The notes beneath the pieces were generated by a model. It saw only the letters and a list, made by a program, of their open reading frames with translations. It ran no database searches and was not told where the DNA came from. A DNA stretch of 64,000 nt from Lepidurus packardi (taxonomy: Eukaryota; Arthropoda; Branchiopoda; Notostraca; Triopsidae). Below are positions 14,801-26,000 of the stretch, piece after piece; position 1 is the stretch's first letter, and each line of letters begins with the position of its first letter. Both the position numbers and the translations under genes were made by a program. The stretch spans positions 1 through 64,000 of the forward strand of contig JAKZAN010000059.1 in the NCBI GenBank assembly GCA_023053545.1. The letters run 5' to 3'.

Positions 14801-16997
14801 TAAGTCCGTAAGGAATTTGTTCAGTCCGTAAGGAATTAATTAAGTCCGTAAGGAATTTGTTCAGTCCGTAAGGAATTAATTAAGTCCGTAAGGAATTAAT
14901 TAAATCCGTATGGAATTAATTCAGTCCGTAAGGAATTAATTCAGTAAGAAAGGAATTCAATCAATCCTAAAGATATAATTCAGTCCGTAAGGAATTAATT
15001 AAGTCCGTAAGGAATTTATTAAGTCCGTAAGGTATTAATTAAGTCCGTAAGGAATTTGTTCAATCCAAAAGAATTAATTCAGTCCGTAAGGAATTAATTA
15101 AGTCCGTAAGGAATTTGTTCAGTCCGTAAGGAATTTATTAAGTCCGTAAGGAATTAATTCAGTCCGTAATGAATTAATTCAGTCCGTAAAGAATTAATTC
15201 AGTCCTTAAGGAATTTATTAAGTCCGTAAGGAATTTGTTCAGTCCGAAAGGAATTAATTAAGTCCGTAAGGAATTTGTTCAGTCCGTAAGGAATTAATTA
15301 AGTCCGAAAGTAATTTGTTCAGTCCGTAAGGAATTAATTAAGTCCGTAAGGAATTAATTAAATCCGTAAGGAATTAATTCAGTCCGTAAGGAATTAATTC
15401 AGTAAGAAAGGAATTCAATCAATCCTAAAGAATTAATTCAGTCCGTAAGGTATTAATTAAGTCCGTAAGGAATTTGTTCAGTCCGTAAGGAATTAATTAA
15501 GTCCGTAAGGAATTTGTTCAGTCCGTAAGGAATTAATTAAGTCCGTAAGGAATTTGTTCAGTCCGTAAGGAATTTGTTCAGTCCGTAAGGAATTAATTAA
15601 GTCCGTAAGGAATTAATTAAATCCGTATGGAATTAATTCAGTCCGTAAGGAATTAATTCAGTAAGAAAGGAATTCAATCAATCCTAAAGAATTAATTCAG
15701 TCCGTAAGGAATTAATTAAGTCCGTAAGGAATTTATTAAGTCCGTAAGGTATTAATTAAGTCCGTAAGGAATTTTTTCAGTCCGTAAAGAATTAATTAAG
15801 TCCATAAGGAATTAATTAAGTCCGTAAAGAATTAATTCAGTCCGTAAGGAATTAATTAAGTCCGTAAAGAATTGATTAAGTCCGTAAGGAGTTAATTAAG
15901 TCCGTAAGGAATATGTTCAGTCCGTAAGGAATTTGTTCAGTCCGTAAGGAATTAATTCAGTCCGTAATGAATTAATTCAGTCCGTAAAGAATTAATTCAG
16001 TCCGTAAGGAATTTATTAAGTCCGTAAGGAATTTGTTCAGTCCGAAAGGAATTAATTAAGTCCGTAAGGAATTTGTTCAGTCCGTAAGGAATTAATTAAG
16101 TCCGAAAGGAATTTGTTCAGTCCGTAAGGAATTAATTAAGTCCGTAAGGAATTAATTAAATCCGTAAGGAATTAATTCAGTCCGTAAGGAATTAATTCAG
16201 TAAGAAAGGAATTCAATCAATAGTAAAGAATTAATTCAGTCCGTAAGGAATTAATTAAGTCCGTAAGGAATTTATTAAGTCCGTAAGGTATTAATTAAGT
16301 CCGTAAGGAATTTGTTCAGTCCGTAAGGAATTAATTAAGTCCGTAAAGAATTGATTAAGTCCGTAAGGAGTTAATTAAGTCCGTAAGGAATATGTTCAGT
16401 CCGTAAGGAATTTGTTCAGTCCGTAAGGAATTAATTAAGTCCGTAAGGAATTAATTAAATCCGTAAGGAATTAATTCAGTCCGTAAGGAATTAATTCAGT
16501 AAGAAAGGAATTCAATCAATAGTAAAGAATTAATTCAGTCCGTAAGGAATTAATTAAGTCCGTAAGGAATTTATTAAGTCCGTAAGGTATTAATTAAGTC
16601 CGTAAAGAATTTGTTCAGTCCGTAAGGAATTAATTATGTCCGTAAGGAATTAATTAAGTCCGTAAGGAATTTATTAAGTCCGTAAGGTATTAATTAAGTC
16701 CGTAAGGAATTTTTTCAGTCCGTAAAGAATTAATTAAGTCCATAAGGAATTAATTAAGTCCGTAAAGAATTAATTCAGTCCGTAAGGAATTAATTAAGTC
16801 CGTAAAGAATTGATTAAGTCCGTAAGGAGTTAATTAAGTCCGTAAGGAATTTATTAAGTCCGTAAGGAATTTGTTCAGTCCGAAAGGAATTAATTAAGTC
16901 CGTAAGGAATTTGTTCAGTCCGTAAGGAATTAATTAAGTCCGAAAGGAATTTGTTCAGTCCGTAAGGAATTAATTAAGTCCGTAAGGAATTAATTAA
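11860..16997. repeat. Tandem duplication of a 2,552-bp satellite block
   Basis: Rare variants recur at a constant offset of 2,552 bp. CAGCCTT is at 12,092 and 14,644; CAATAGTAAAG at 13,666 and 16,218, and again at 13,965 and 16,517; ATTTTTTCAG at 13,219 and 15,771. The copies run about 11,860-14,411 and 14,412-16,997 and differ at very few positions; one is ATTGAG near 14,121 against ATTAAG in the second copy. The near-identity implies a recent unequal exchange or replication-based duplication. Confidence 0.9.
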
Positions 16998-17645
16998 ATC
17001 CGTAAGGAATTAATTCAGTCCGTACGGAATTAATTCAGTAAGAAAGGAATTCAATCAATAGTAAAGAATTAATTCAGTCCGTAAGGAATTAATTAAGTCC
17101 GTAAGGAATTTATTAAGTCCGTAAGGTATTAATTAAGTCCGTAAGGAATTTGTTCAGTCCGTAAGGAATTAATTAAGTCCGTAAGGAATTAATTAAGTCC
17201 GTAAAGAATTGATTAAGTCCGTAAGGAGTTAATTAAGTCCGTAAGGAATATGTTCAGTCCGTAAGGAATTTGTTCAGTCCGTAAGGAATTAATTAAGTCC
17301 GTAAGGAATTAATTAAATCCGTAAGGAATTAATTCAGTCCGTAAGGAATTAATTCAGTAAGAAAGGAATTCAATCAATAGTAAAGAATTAATTCAGTCCG
17401 TAAGGAATTAATTAAGTCCGTAAGGAATTTATTAAGTCCGTAAGGTATTAATTAAGTCCGTAAGGAATTTGTTCAGTCCGTAAGGAATTAATTAAGTCCG
17501 TAAGGAATTAATTAAGTCCGTAAGGAATTAATTCAGTCCGTAAGGAATTAATTCAGACCGTAAAGAATTAATTAAGTCCGTAAGGAATTAATTAAGTCCG
17601 TAAGGAATTTGTTCAGTCCGTAAGGAATTAATTAAGTCCGTAAGG

Positions 17646-17703
17646 ATTTAATTCATTCATAATAAATTAATGAATTAATTCAGTCCGTAAAGGAAAAAAA
17701 AAT
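17646..17703. repeat. Aberrant satellite unit with foldback and A9 run, copy 1
   Basis: Ordinary monomers are interrupted by ATTCATTCATAATAAATTAA and, 30 bp on, by a run of nine A residues. The first part is an imperfect inverted repeat whose arms end in the GAATTAATTC palindrome. It shares its structure with the copy at 20,586. Confidence 0.8.
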
Positions 17704-18219
17704 AAGTCCGTAAGGAATTTGTTCAGTCCGTAAGGAATTAATTAAGTCCGTAAGGAATTAATTCAGTCCGTAATGAATTAATTCAGTCCGTAAAGAATTA
17801 ATTCAGTCCGTAAGGAATTAATTCAGTCCGTAAGGAATTTATTAAGTCCGTAAGGAATTTGTTCAGTCCGTAAGGAATTAATTAAGTCCGTAAGGAATTT
17901 GTTCAGTCCGTAAGGAATTAATTAAGTCCGGAAGGAATTTGTTCAGTCCGTAAGGAATTAATTAAGTCCGTAAGGAATTTGTTCAGTCCGTAAGGAATTA
18001 ATTAAGTCCGTAAGGAATTAATTAAATCCGTATGGAATTAATTCAGTCCGTAAGGAATTAATTCAGTAAGAAAGGAATTCAATCAATCCTAAAGAATTAA
18101 TTCAGTCCGTAAGGAATTAATTAAGTCCGTAAGGAATTTATTAAGTCCGTAAGGTATTAATTAAGTCCGTAAGGAATTTGTTCAGTCCGTAAGGAATTAA
18201 TTAAATCCGTAAGGAATTA

Positions 18220-20450
18220 ATTAAGTCCGTAAGGAATTAATTAAGTCCGTAAGAAATTAATTCAGTCCGTAAAGTATTAATTATGTCCGTAAGGAATTAA
18301 TTCAGTCCGTAAGTAATTATTTCAGTCCGTAAAGAATTAATTAAGTCCGTAAGGAATTAATTAAGTCCGTAAGGAATTAATTAAGTCCGTAAGGAATTAT
18401 TTAAGTCCGTAAGGAATTAATTCAGTCCGTAATGAATTACTTCAGCCTTAAGGAATTAATTCAGTCCGCAACGAATTAATTAAGTCCGTAAGGAATTAAT
18501 TAAATCCGTAAGGAATTAATTCAGTCCATAAGGAATTAGTTCAGTAAGAAAGGAATTCAATAAATCCAAAAGAATTAATTCAGTCCGTAAGGAATTAATT
18601 AAGTCCGTAAGGAATTTGTTCCGTCCGTAAGGAATTAATTAAGTCCGTAAGGAATTTGTTCAGTCCGTAAGGAATTAATTAAGTCCGTAAGGAATTAATT
18701 AAATCCGTATGGAATTAATTCAGTCCGTAAGGAATTAATTCAGTAAGAAAGGAATTCAATCAATCCTAAAGATATAATTCAGTCCGTAAGGAATTAATTA
18801 AGTCCGTAAGGAATTTATTAAGTCCGTAAGGTATTAATTAAGTCCGTAAGGAATTTGTTCAATCCAAAAGAATTAATTCAGTCCGTAAGGAATTAATTAA
18901 GTCCGTAAGGAATTTGTTCAGTCCGTAAGGAATTTATTAAGTCCGTAAGGAATTAATTCAGTCCGTAATGAATTAATTCAGTCCGTAAAGAATTAATTCA
19001 GTCCTTAAGGAATTTATTAAGTCCGTAAGGAATTTGTTCAGTGAGAAAGGAATTAATTAAGTCCGTAAGGAATTTGTTCAGTCCGTAAGGAATTAATTAA
19101 GTCCGAAAGTAATTTGTTCAGTCCGTAAGGAATTAATTAAGTCCGTAAGGAATTAATTAAATCCGTAAGGAATTAATTCAGTCCGTAAGGAATTAATTCA
19201 GTAAGAAAGGAATTCAATCAATCCTAAAGAATTAATTCAGTCCGTAAGGTATTAATTAAGTTCGTAAGGAATTTGTTCAGTCCGTAAGGAATTAATTAAG
19301 TCCGTAAGGAATTTGTTCAGTCCGTAAGGAATTAATTAAGTCCGTAAGGAATTTGTTCAGTCCGTAAGGAATTTGTTCAGTCCGTAAGGAATTAATTAAG
19401 TCCGTAAGGAATTAATTAAATCCGTATGGAATTAATTCAGTCCGTAAGGAATTAATTCAGTAAGAAAGGAATTCAATCAATCCTAAAGAATTAATTCAGT
19501 CCGTAAGGAATTAATTAAGTCCGTAAGGAATTTATTAAGTCCGTAAGGTATTAATTAAGTCCGTAAGGAATTTTTTCAGTCCGTAAAGAATTAATTAAGT
19601 CCATAAGGAATTAATTAAGTCCGTAAAGAATTAATTCAGTCCGTAAGGAATTAATTAAGTCCGTAAAGAATTGATTAAGTCCGTAAGGAGTTAATTAAGT
19701 CCGTAAGGAATATGTTCAGTCCGTAAGGAATTTGTTCAGTCCGTAAGGAATTAATTCAGTCCGTAATGAATTAATTCAGTCCGTAAAGAATTAATTCAGT
19801 CCGTAAGGAATTTATTAAGTCCGTAAGGAATTTGTTCAGTCCGAAAGGAATTAATTAAGTCCGTAAGGAATTTGTTCAGTCCGTAAGGAATTAATTAAGT
19901 CCGAAAGGAATTTGTTCAGTCCGTAAGGAATTAATTAAGTCCGTAAGGAATTAATTAAATCCGTAAGGAATTAATTCAGTCCGTAAGGAATTAATTCAGT
20001 AAGAAAGGAATTCAATCAATAGTAAAGAATTAATTCAGTCCGTAAGGAATTAATTAAGTCCGTAAGGAATTTATTAAGTCCGTAAGGTATTAATTAAGTC
20101 CGTAAGGAATTTGTTCAGTCCGTAAGGAATTAATTAAGTCCGTAAAGAATTGATTAAGTCCGTAAGGAGTTAATTAAGTCCGTAAGGAATATGTTCAGTC
20201 CGTAAGGAATTTGTTCAGTCCGTAAGGAATTAATTAAGTCCGTAAGGAATTAATTAAATCCGTAAGGAATTAATTCAGTCCGTAAGGAATTAATTCAGTA
20301 AGAAAGGAATTCAATCAATAGTAAAGAATTAATTCAGTCCGTAAGGAATTAATTAAGTCCGTAAGGAATTTATTAAGTCCGTAAGGTATTAATTAAGTCC
20401 GTAAAGAATTTGTTCAGTCCGTAAGGAATTAATTATGTCCGTAAGGAATT
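18220..20450. repeat. Third copy of the 2.5-kb satellite block (offset 3,799)
   Basis: This block matches about 14,420-16,650 at a constant offset of 3,799 bp: CAGCCTT at 14,644 and 18,443, CAATAGTAAAG at 16,218 and 20,017. Against the first copy the offset is 6,351 (12,092 to 18,443). Its left end carries the TTAAATCCGTAAG monomer seen at about 11,850 in the first copy and absent from the second. So it appears to derive from the first copy's surroundings and not from the second copy alone. Confidence 0.85.
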
Positions 20451-20585
20451 AATTAAGTCCGTAAGGAATTAATTCAGTCCGTAAGGAATTAATTCAGACC
20501 GTAAAGAATTAATTAAGTCCGTAAGGAATTAATTAAGTCCGTAAGGAATTTGTTCAGTCCGTAAGGAATTAATTAAGTCCGTAAG

Positions 20586-20643
20586 GAATTAATTCATTCA
20601 TAATAAATTAATGAATTAATTCAGTCCGTAAAGGAAAAAAAAA
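20586..20643. repeat. Aberrant satellite unit with foldback and A9 run, copy 2
   Basis: GAATTAATTCATT (20,586-20,598) and AATGAATTAATTC (20,610-20,622) are perfect 13-bp inverted arms around an 11-bp loop, followed by nine A residues (20,635-20,643). It lies exactly 2,941 bp from the first copy, so it was carried by block duplication. Confidence 0.85.
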
Positions 20644-23089
20644 TAAGTCCGTAAGGAATTTGTTCAGTCCGTAAGGAATTAATTAAGTCCGTAAGGAATT
20701 AATTCAGTCCGTAATGAATTAATTCAGTCCGTAAAGAATTAATTCAGTCCGTAAGGAATTAATTCAGTCCGTAAGGAATTTATTAAGTCCGTAAGGAATT
20801 TGTTCAGTCCGTAAGGAATTAATTAAGTCCGTAAGGAATTTGTTCAGTCCGTAAGGAATTAATTAAGTCCGTAAGGAATTTGTTCAGTCCGTAAGGAATT
20901 AATTAAGTCCGTAAGGAATTTGTTCAGTCCGTAAGGAATTAATTAAGTCCGTAAGGAATTAATTAAATCCGTATGGAATTAATTCAGTCCGTAAGGAATT
21001 AATTCAGTAAGAAAGGAATTCAATCAATCCTAAAGAATTAATTCAGTCCGTAAGGAATTAATTAAGTCCGTAAGGAATTTATTAAGTCCGTAAGGTATTA
21101 ATTAAGTCCGTAAGGAATTTGTTCAGTCCGTAAGGAATTAATTAAATCCGTAAGGAATTAATTAAGTCCGTAAGGAATTAATTAAGTCCGTAAGAAATTA
21201 ATTCAGTCCGTAAAGTATTAATTAAGTCCGTAAGGAATTAATTCAGTCCGTAAGTAATTATTTCAGTCCGTAAAGAATTAATTAAGTCCGTAAGGAATTA
21301 ATTAAGTCCGTAAGGAATTAATTAAGTCCGTAAGGAATTATTTAAGTCCGTAAGGAATTAATTCAGTCCGTAATGAATTACTTCAGCCTTAAGGAATTAA
21401 TTCAGTCCGCAAGGAATTAATTCAGTCCATAAGGAATTAGTTAAGTAAGAAAGGAATTCAATCAATCCAAAAGAATTAATTCAGTCCGTAAGGAATTAAT
21501 TAAGTCCGTAAGGAATTAATTAAGTACGTAAGGAATTTGTTCAGTCCGTAAGGAATTAATTAAGTCCGTAAGGAATTTGTTCAGTCCGTAAGGAATTAAT
21601 TAAGTCCGTAAGGAATTAATTAAATCCGTATGGAATTAATTCAGTCCGTAAGGAATTAATTCAGTAAGAAAGGAATTCAATCAATCCTAAAGATATAATT
21701 CAGTCCGTAAGGAATTAATTAAGTCCGTAAGGAATTTATTAAGTCCGTAAGGTATTAATTAAGTCCGTAAGGAATTTGTTCAATCCAAAAGAATTAATTC
21801 AGTCCGTAAGGAATTAATTAAGTCCGTAAGGAATTTGTTCAGTCCGTAAGGAATTTATTAAGTCCGTAAGGAATTAATTAAGTCCGTAAGGAATTTATCA
21901 TGTCCGTAAGGAATTAATTAAGTCCGTAAGGAATTTGTTCAGTCCGTCAGGAATTTATTAAGTCCGTAAGGAATTAGTTAAGTCCGTAAGGAATTTGTTC
22001 AGTCCGTAAGGAATTAATTAAGTCCGTAAGGAATTAATTAAGTCCGTAAGGAATTAATTAAGTCCGTAAGGAATTAATTAAATCCGTAAGGAATTAATTC
22101 AATCCGTAAGGAATTAATTCAGTAAGAAAGGAATTCAATCAATCCTAAAGAATTAGTTCAGTCCGTAATGAATTAATTAAGTCCTTAAGGAATTTATTAA
22201 GTCCGTAAGGAATTTTTTCAGTCCGTAAAGAATTAATTAAGTCCATAAGGAATTAATTAAGTCCCTAAAGAATTAATTCAGTCCGTAAGGAATTAATTAA
22301 GTCCGTAAAGAATTGATTAAGTCCGTAAGGAGTTAATTAAGTCCGTAAGGAATATGTTCAGTCCGTAAGGAATTTGTTCAGTCCGTAAGGAATTAATTCA
22401 GTCCGTAATGAATTAATTCAGTCCGTAAAGAATTAATTCAGTCCTTAAGGAATTTATTAAGTCCGTAAGGAATTTGTTCAGTCCGAAAGGAATTAATTAA
22501 GTCCGTAAGGAATTTGTTCAGTCCGTAAGGAATTAATTAAGTCCGAAAGTAATTTGTTCAGTCCGTAAGGAATTAATTAAGTCCGTAAGGAATTAATTAA
22601 ATCCGTAAGGAATTAATTCAGTCCGTAAGGAATTAATTCAGTAAGAAAGGAATTCAATCAATCCTAAAGAATTAATTCAGTCGGTAAGGTATTAATTAAG
22701 TCCGTAAGGAATTTGTTCAGTCCGTAAGGAATTAATTAAGTCCGTAAGGAATTTGTTCAGTCCGTAAGGAATTAATTAAGTCCGTAAGGAATTTGTTCAG
22801 TCCGTAAGGAATTTGTTCAGTCCGTAAGGAATTAATTAAGTCCGTAAGGAATTAATTAAATCCGTATGGAATTAATTCAGTCCGTAAGGAATTAATTCAG
22901 TAAGAAAGGAATTCAATCAATACTAAAGAATTAATTCAGTCCGTAAGGAATTAATTAAGTCCGTAAGGAATTTATTAAGTCCGTAAGGTATTAATTAAGT
23001 CCGTAAGGAATTTGTTCAGTCCGTAAGGAATTAATTAAGTCCGTAAGGAATTTATTAAGTCCGTAAGGAATTAATTAAGTCCGTAAGGA

Positions 23090-26000
23090 ATTAATTCAGT
23101 CCGTAAAGTATTAATTAAGTCCGTAAGGAATTAATTAAGTCCGTAAGGAATTAATTAAATCCGTAAGGAATTAATTCAATCCGTAAGGAATTAATTCAGT
23201 AAGAAAGGAATTCAATCAATCCTAAAGAATTAGTTCAGTCCGTAATGAATTAATTAAGTCCGTAAGGAATTTATTAAGTCCGTAAGGAATTTTTTCAGTC
23301 CGTAAAGAATTAATTCAGTCCGTAAGGAATTAATTAAGTCCGTAAAGAATTGATTAAGTCCGTAAGGAGTTAATTAAGTCCGTAAGGAATATGTTCAGTC
23401 CGTAAGGAATTTGTTCAGTCCGTAAGGAATTAATTCAGTCCGTAATGAATTAATTCAGTCCGTAAATAATTAATTCAGTCCTTAAGGAAATAATTAAATC
23501 CGTAAGGAATTAAGTCAGTCCGTAATGAATTAATTCAGTCCGTAAATAATTAATTCAGTCCTTAAGGAATTAATTAAATCCGTAAGGAATTAATTCCGTC
23601 CGTAAGGAATTAATTCAGTAAGAAAGGAATTCAATCAATCCTAAAGAATTAATTCAGTCCGTAAGGTATTAATTAAGTCCGTAAGGAATTTGTTCAGTCC
23701 GTAAGGAATTAATTAAGTCCGTAAGGAATTAATTAAGTCCGTAAGGAATTAATTCAGTCCGTAAGGAATTAATTCACTCCGTAAGGAATTAATTCAGTCC
23801 GTAAGGAATTAATTCAGTCCGTAAGGAATTTGTTCAGTCCGTAAGGAATTTGTTCAGTCCGTAAGTAATTAATTAAGTCCGTAAGGAATTAATTCAGTCC
23901 GTATTGAATTAATTAAGTCCGTAAAGAATTAATTCAGTCCGTAAGGAATTAATTCAGTCCGTAAGGAATTTGTTCAGTCCGTAAGGAATTTGTTCAGTCC
24001 GTAAGGAATTAATTAAGTCCGTAAGGAATTTGTTCAGTCCGTAAAGAATTTGTTCAGTCCGTAAGGAATTAATTAAGTCCGTAAGGGATTAATTCAGTCC
24101 GTAATGAATTAATTCAGTCCGTAAGGAATTATTTAAGTCCGTAAGGAATTAATTCAGTCCGTAATGAATTACTTCAGCCCGTAAAGAATTAATTCAGCCC
24201 GTAAGGAATTAATTCAGTCCGTAAGGAATTAATTCAGTCCGCAACGAATTAATTAAGTCCGTTAGGAATTAATTAAATCCGTAAGGAATTAATTCAGTCC
24301 ATAAGGAATTAATTCAGTAAGAAAGGAATTAAATCAATCCAAAAGAATTAATTCAGTCCGTAAGGAATTTGTTCAGTCCGTAAGGAATTAATTAAGTCCG
24401 TAAGGAATTTGTTCAGTCCGTAAGGAATTAATTAAGTCCGTAAGGAATTAATTAAGTCCGTAAGGAATTAATTCAGTCCGTAAGGAATTAATTCAGTCCG
24501 TAAAGAATTAATTAAGTCCGTAAGGAATTAATTAAGTCCGTAAGGAATTTGTTCAGTCCGTAAGTAATTAATTAAGTCCATAAGGAATTAATTCAGTCCG
24601 TAATGAATTAATTAAGTCCGTAAGGAATTAATTCAGTCCGTAATGAATTACTTCAGCCCGTAAAAAATTAATTAAATCCGTAAGGAATTAATTCAGTCCA
24701 TAAGGAATTAATTCAGTAAGAAAGGAATTCAATCAATCCTAAAGAATTAATTCAGTCCGTAAGGAATTTATCAAGTCCGTAAGGAATTTGTTCAGTCCGT
24801 TAGGAATTTATTAAGTCCGTAAGGAATTTGTTCAGTCCGTGAGGAATTAATTAAGTCCGTGAGGAATTAATTAAGTCCGTAAGGAATTAATTAAGTCCGT
24901 AAGGAATTAGTTCAGTCCGTAAGGAATTAATTCAGTCCGTAAAGTATTAATTAAGTCCGTAAGGAATTAATTAAGTCCGTAAGGAATTAATTAAATCCGT
25001 AAGGAATTAATTCAATCCGTAAGGAATTAATTCAGTAAGAAAGGAATTCAATCAATCCTAAAGAATTAGTTCAGTCCGTAAGGAAATAATTAAGTCCGTA
25101 AGGAATTTATTAAGTCCGTAAGGAATTTATTAAGTCCGTAAGGAATTTATTAAGTCCGTAAGGAATTTTTTCAGTCCGTAAAGAATTAATTAAGTCCATA
25201 AGGAATTAATTAAGTCCGTAAAGAATTAATTAAGTCCGTAAGGAGTTAATTAAGTCCGTAAAGAATTAATTAAGTCCGTAAGGAGTTAATTAAGTCCGTA
25301 AGGAATATGTTCAGTCCGTAAGGAATTTGTTCAATCCGTAAGGAATTAATTAAGTCCCTAAGGGATTAATTCAGTCCGTAATGAATTAATTCAGTCCGTA
25401 AGGAATTATTTAAGTCCGTAAGGAATTAATTCAGTCCGTAATGAATTACTTCAGCCCGTAAAGAATTAATTCAGTCCGTAAGGAATTAATTCAGTCCGTA
25501 AGGAATTAATTCAGTCCGCAACGAATTAATTAAGTCCGTAAGGAATTAATTAAATCCGTAAGGAATTAATTCAGTCCATAAGGAATTAATTCAGTAAGAA
25601 AGGAATTCAATCAATCCTAAAGAATTAATTCAGTCCGTAAGGAATTTATTAAGTCCGTAAGGAATTTATCAATTCCGTAAGGAAATAACTAAGTCCGTAA
25701 GGAATTTGTTCAGTCCGTCAGGAATTTATTAAGTCCGTAAGGAATTAATTAAGTCCGTAAGGAATTTATTAAGTCCGTAAGGTATTAATTAAGTCCGTAA
25801 GGAATTTGTTCAGTCCGTAAGGAATTAATTAAGTCCGTAAGGAATTAATTAAGTCCGTAAGGAATTAATTAAGTCCGTAAGGAATTAATTCAGTCCGTAA
25901 AGTATTAATTAAGTCCGTAAGGAATTAATTAAGTCCGTAAGGAATTAATTAAATCCGTAAGGAATTAATTCAATCCGTAAGGAATTAATTCAGTAAGAAA

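Larger units (their letters stand above)
17490..21890. repeat. Collinear satellite block pair with offset 2,941
   Basis: Segments of about 1.45 kb near 17,490-18,950 and 20,430-21,890 are collinear at offset 2,941. Shared rare marks are CAGACCG at 17,554 and 20,495, the foldback/poly-A variant at 17,651 and 20,592, and CAGCCTT at 18,443 and 21,384. Collinearity is lost after about 18,960/21,900. Later marks (GTCCTTAAGG at 19,001 and 22,441) show offset 3,440, so about 500 bp was gained or lost inside one copy. Confidence 0.85.
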
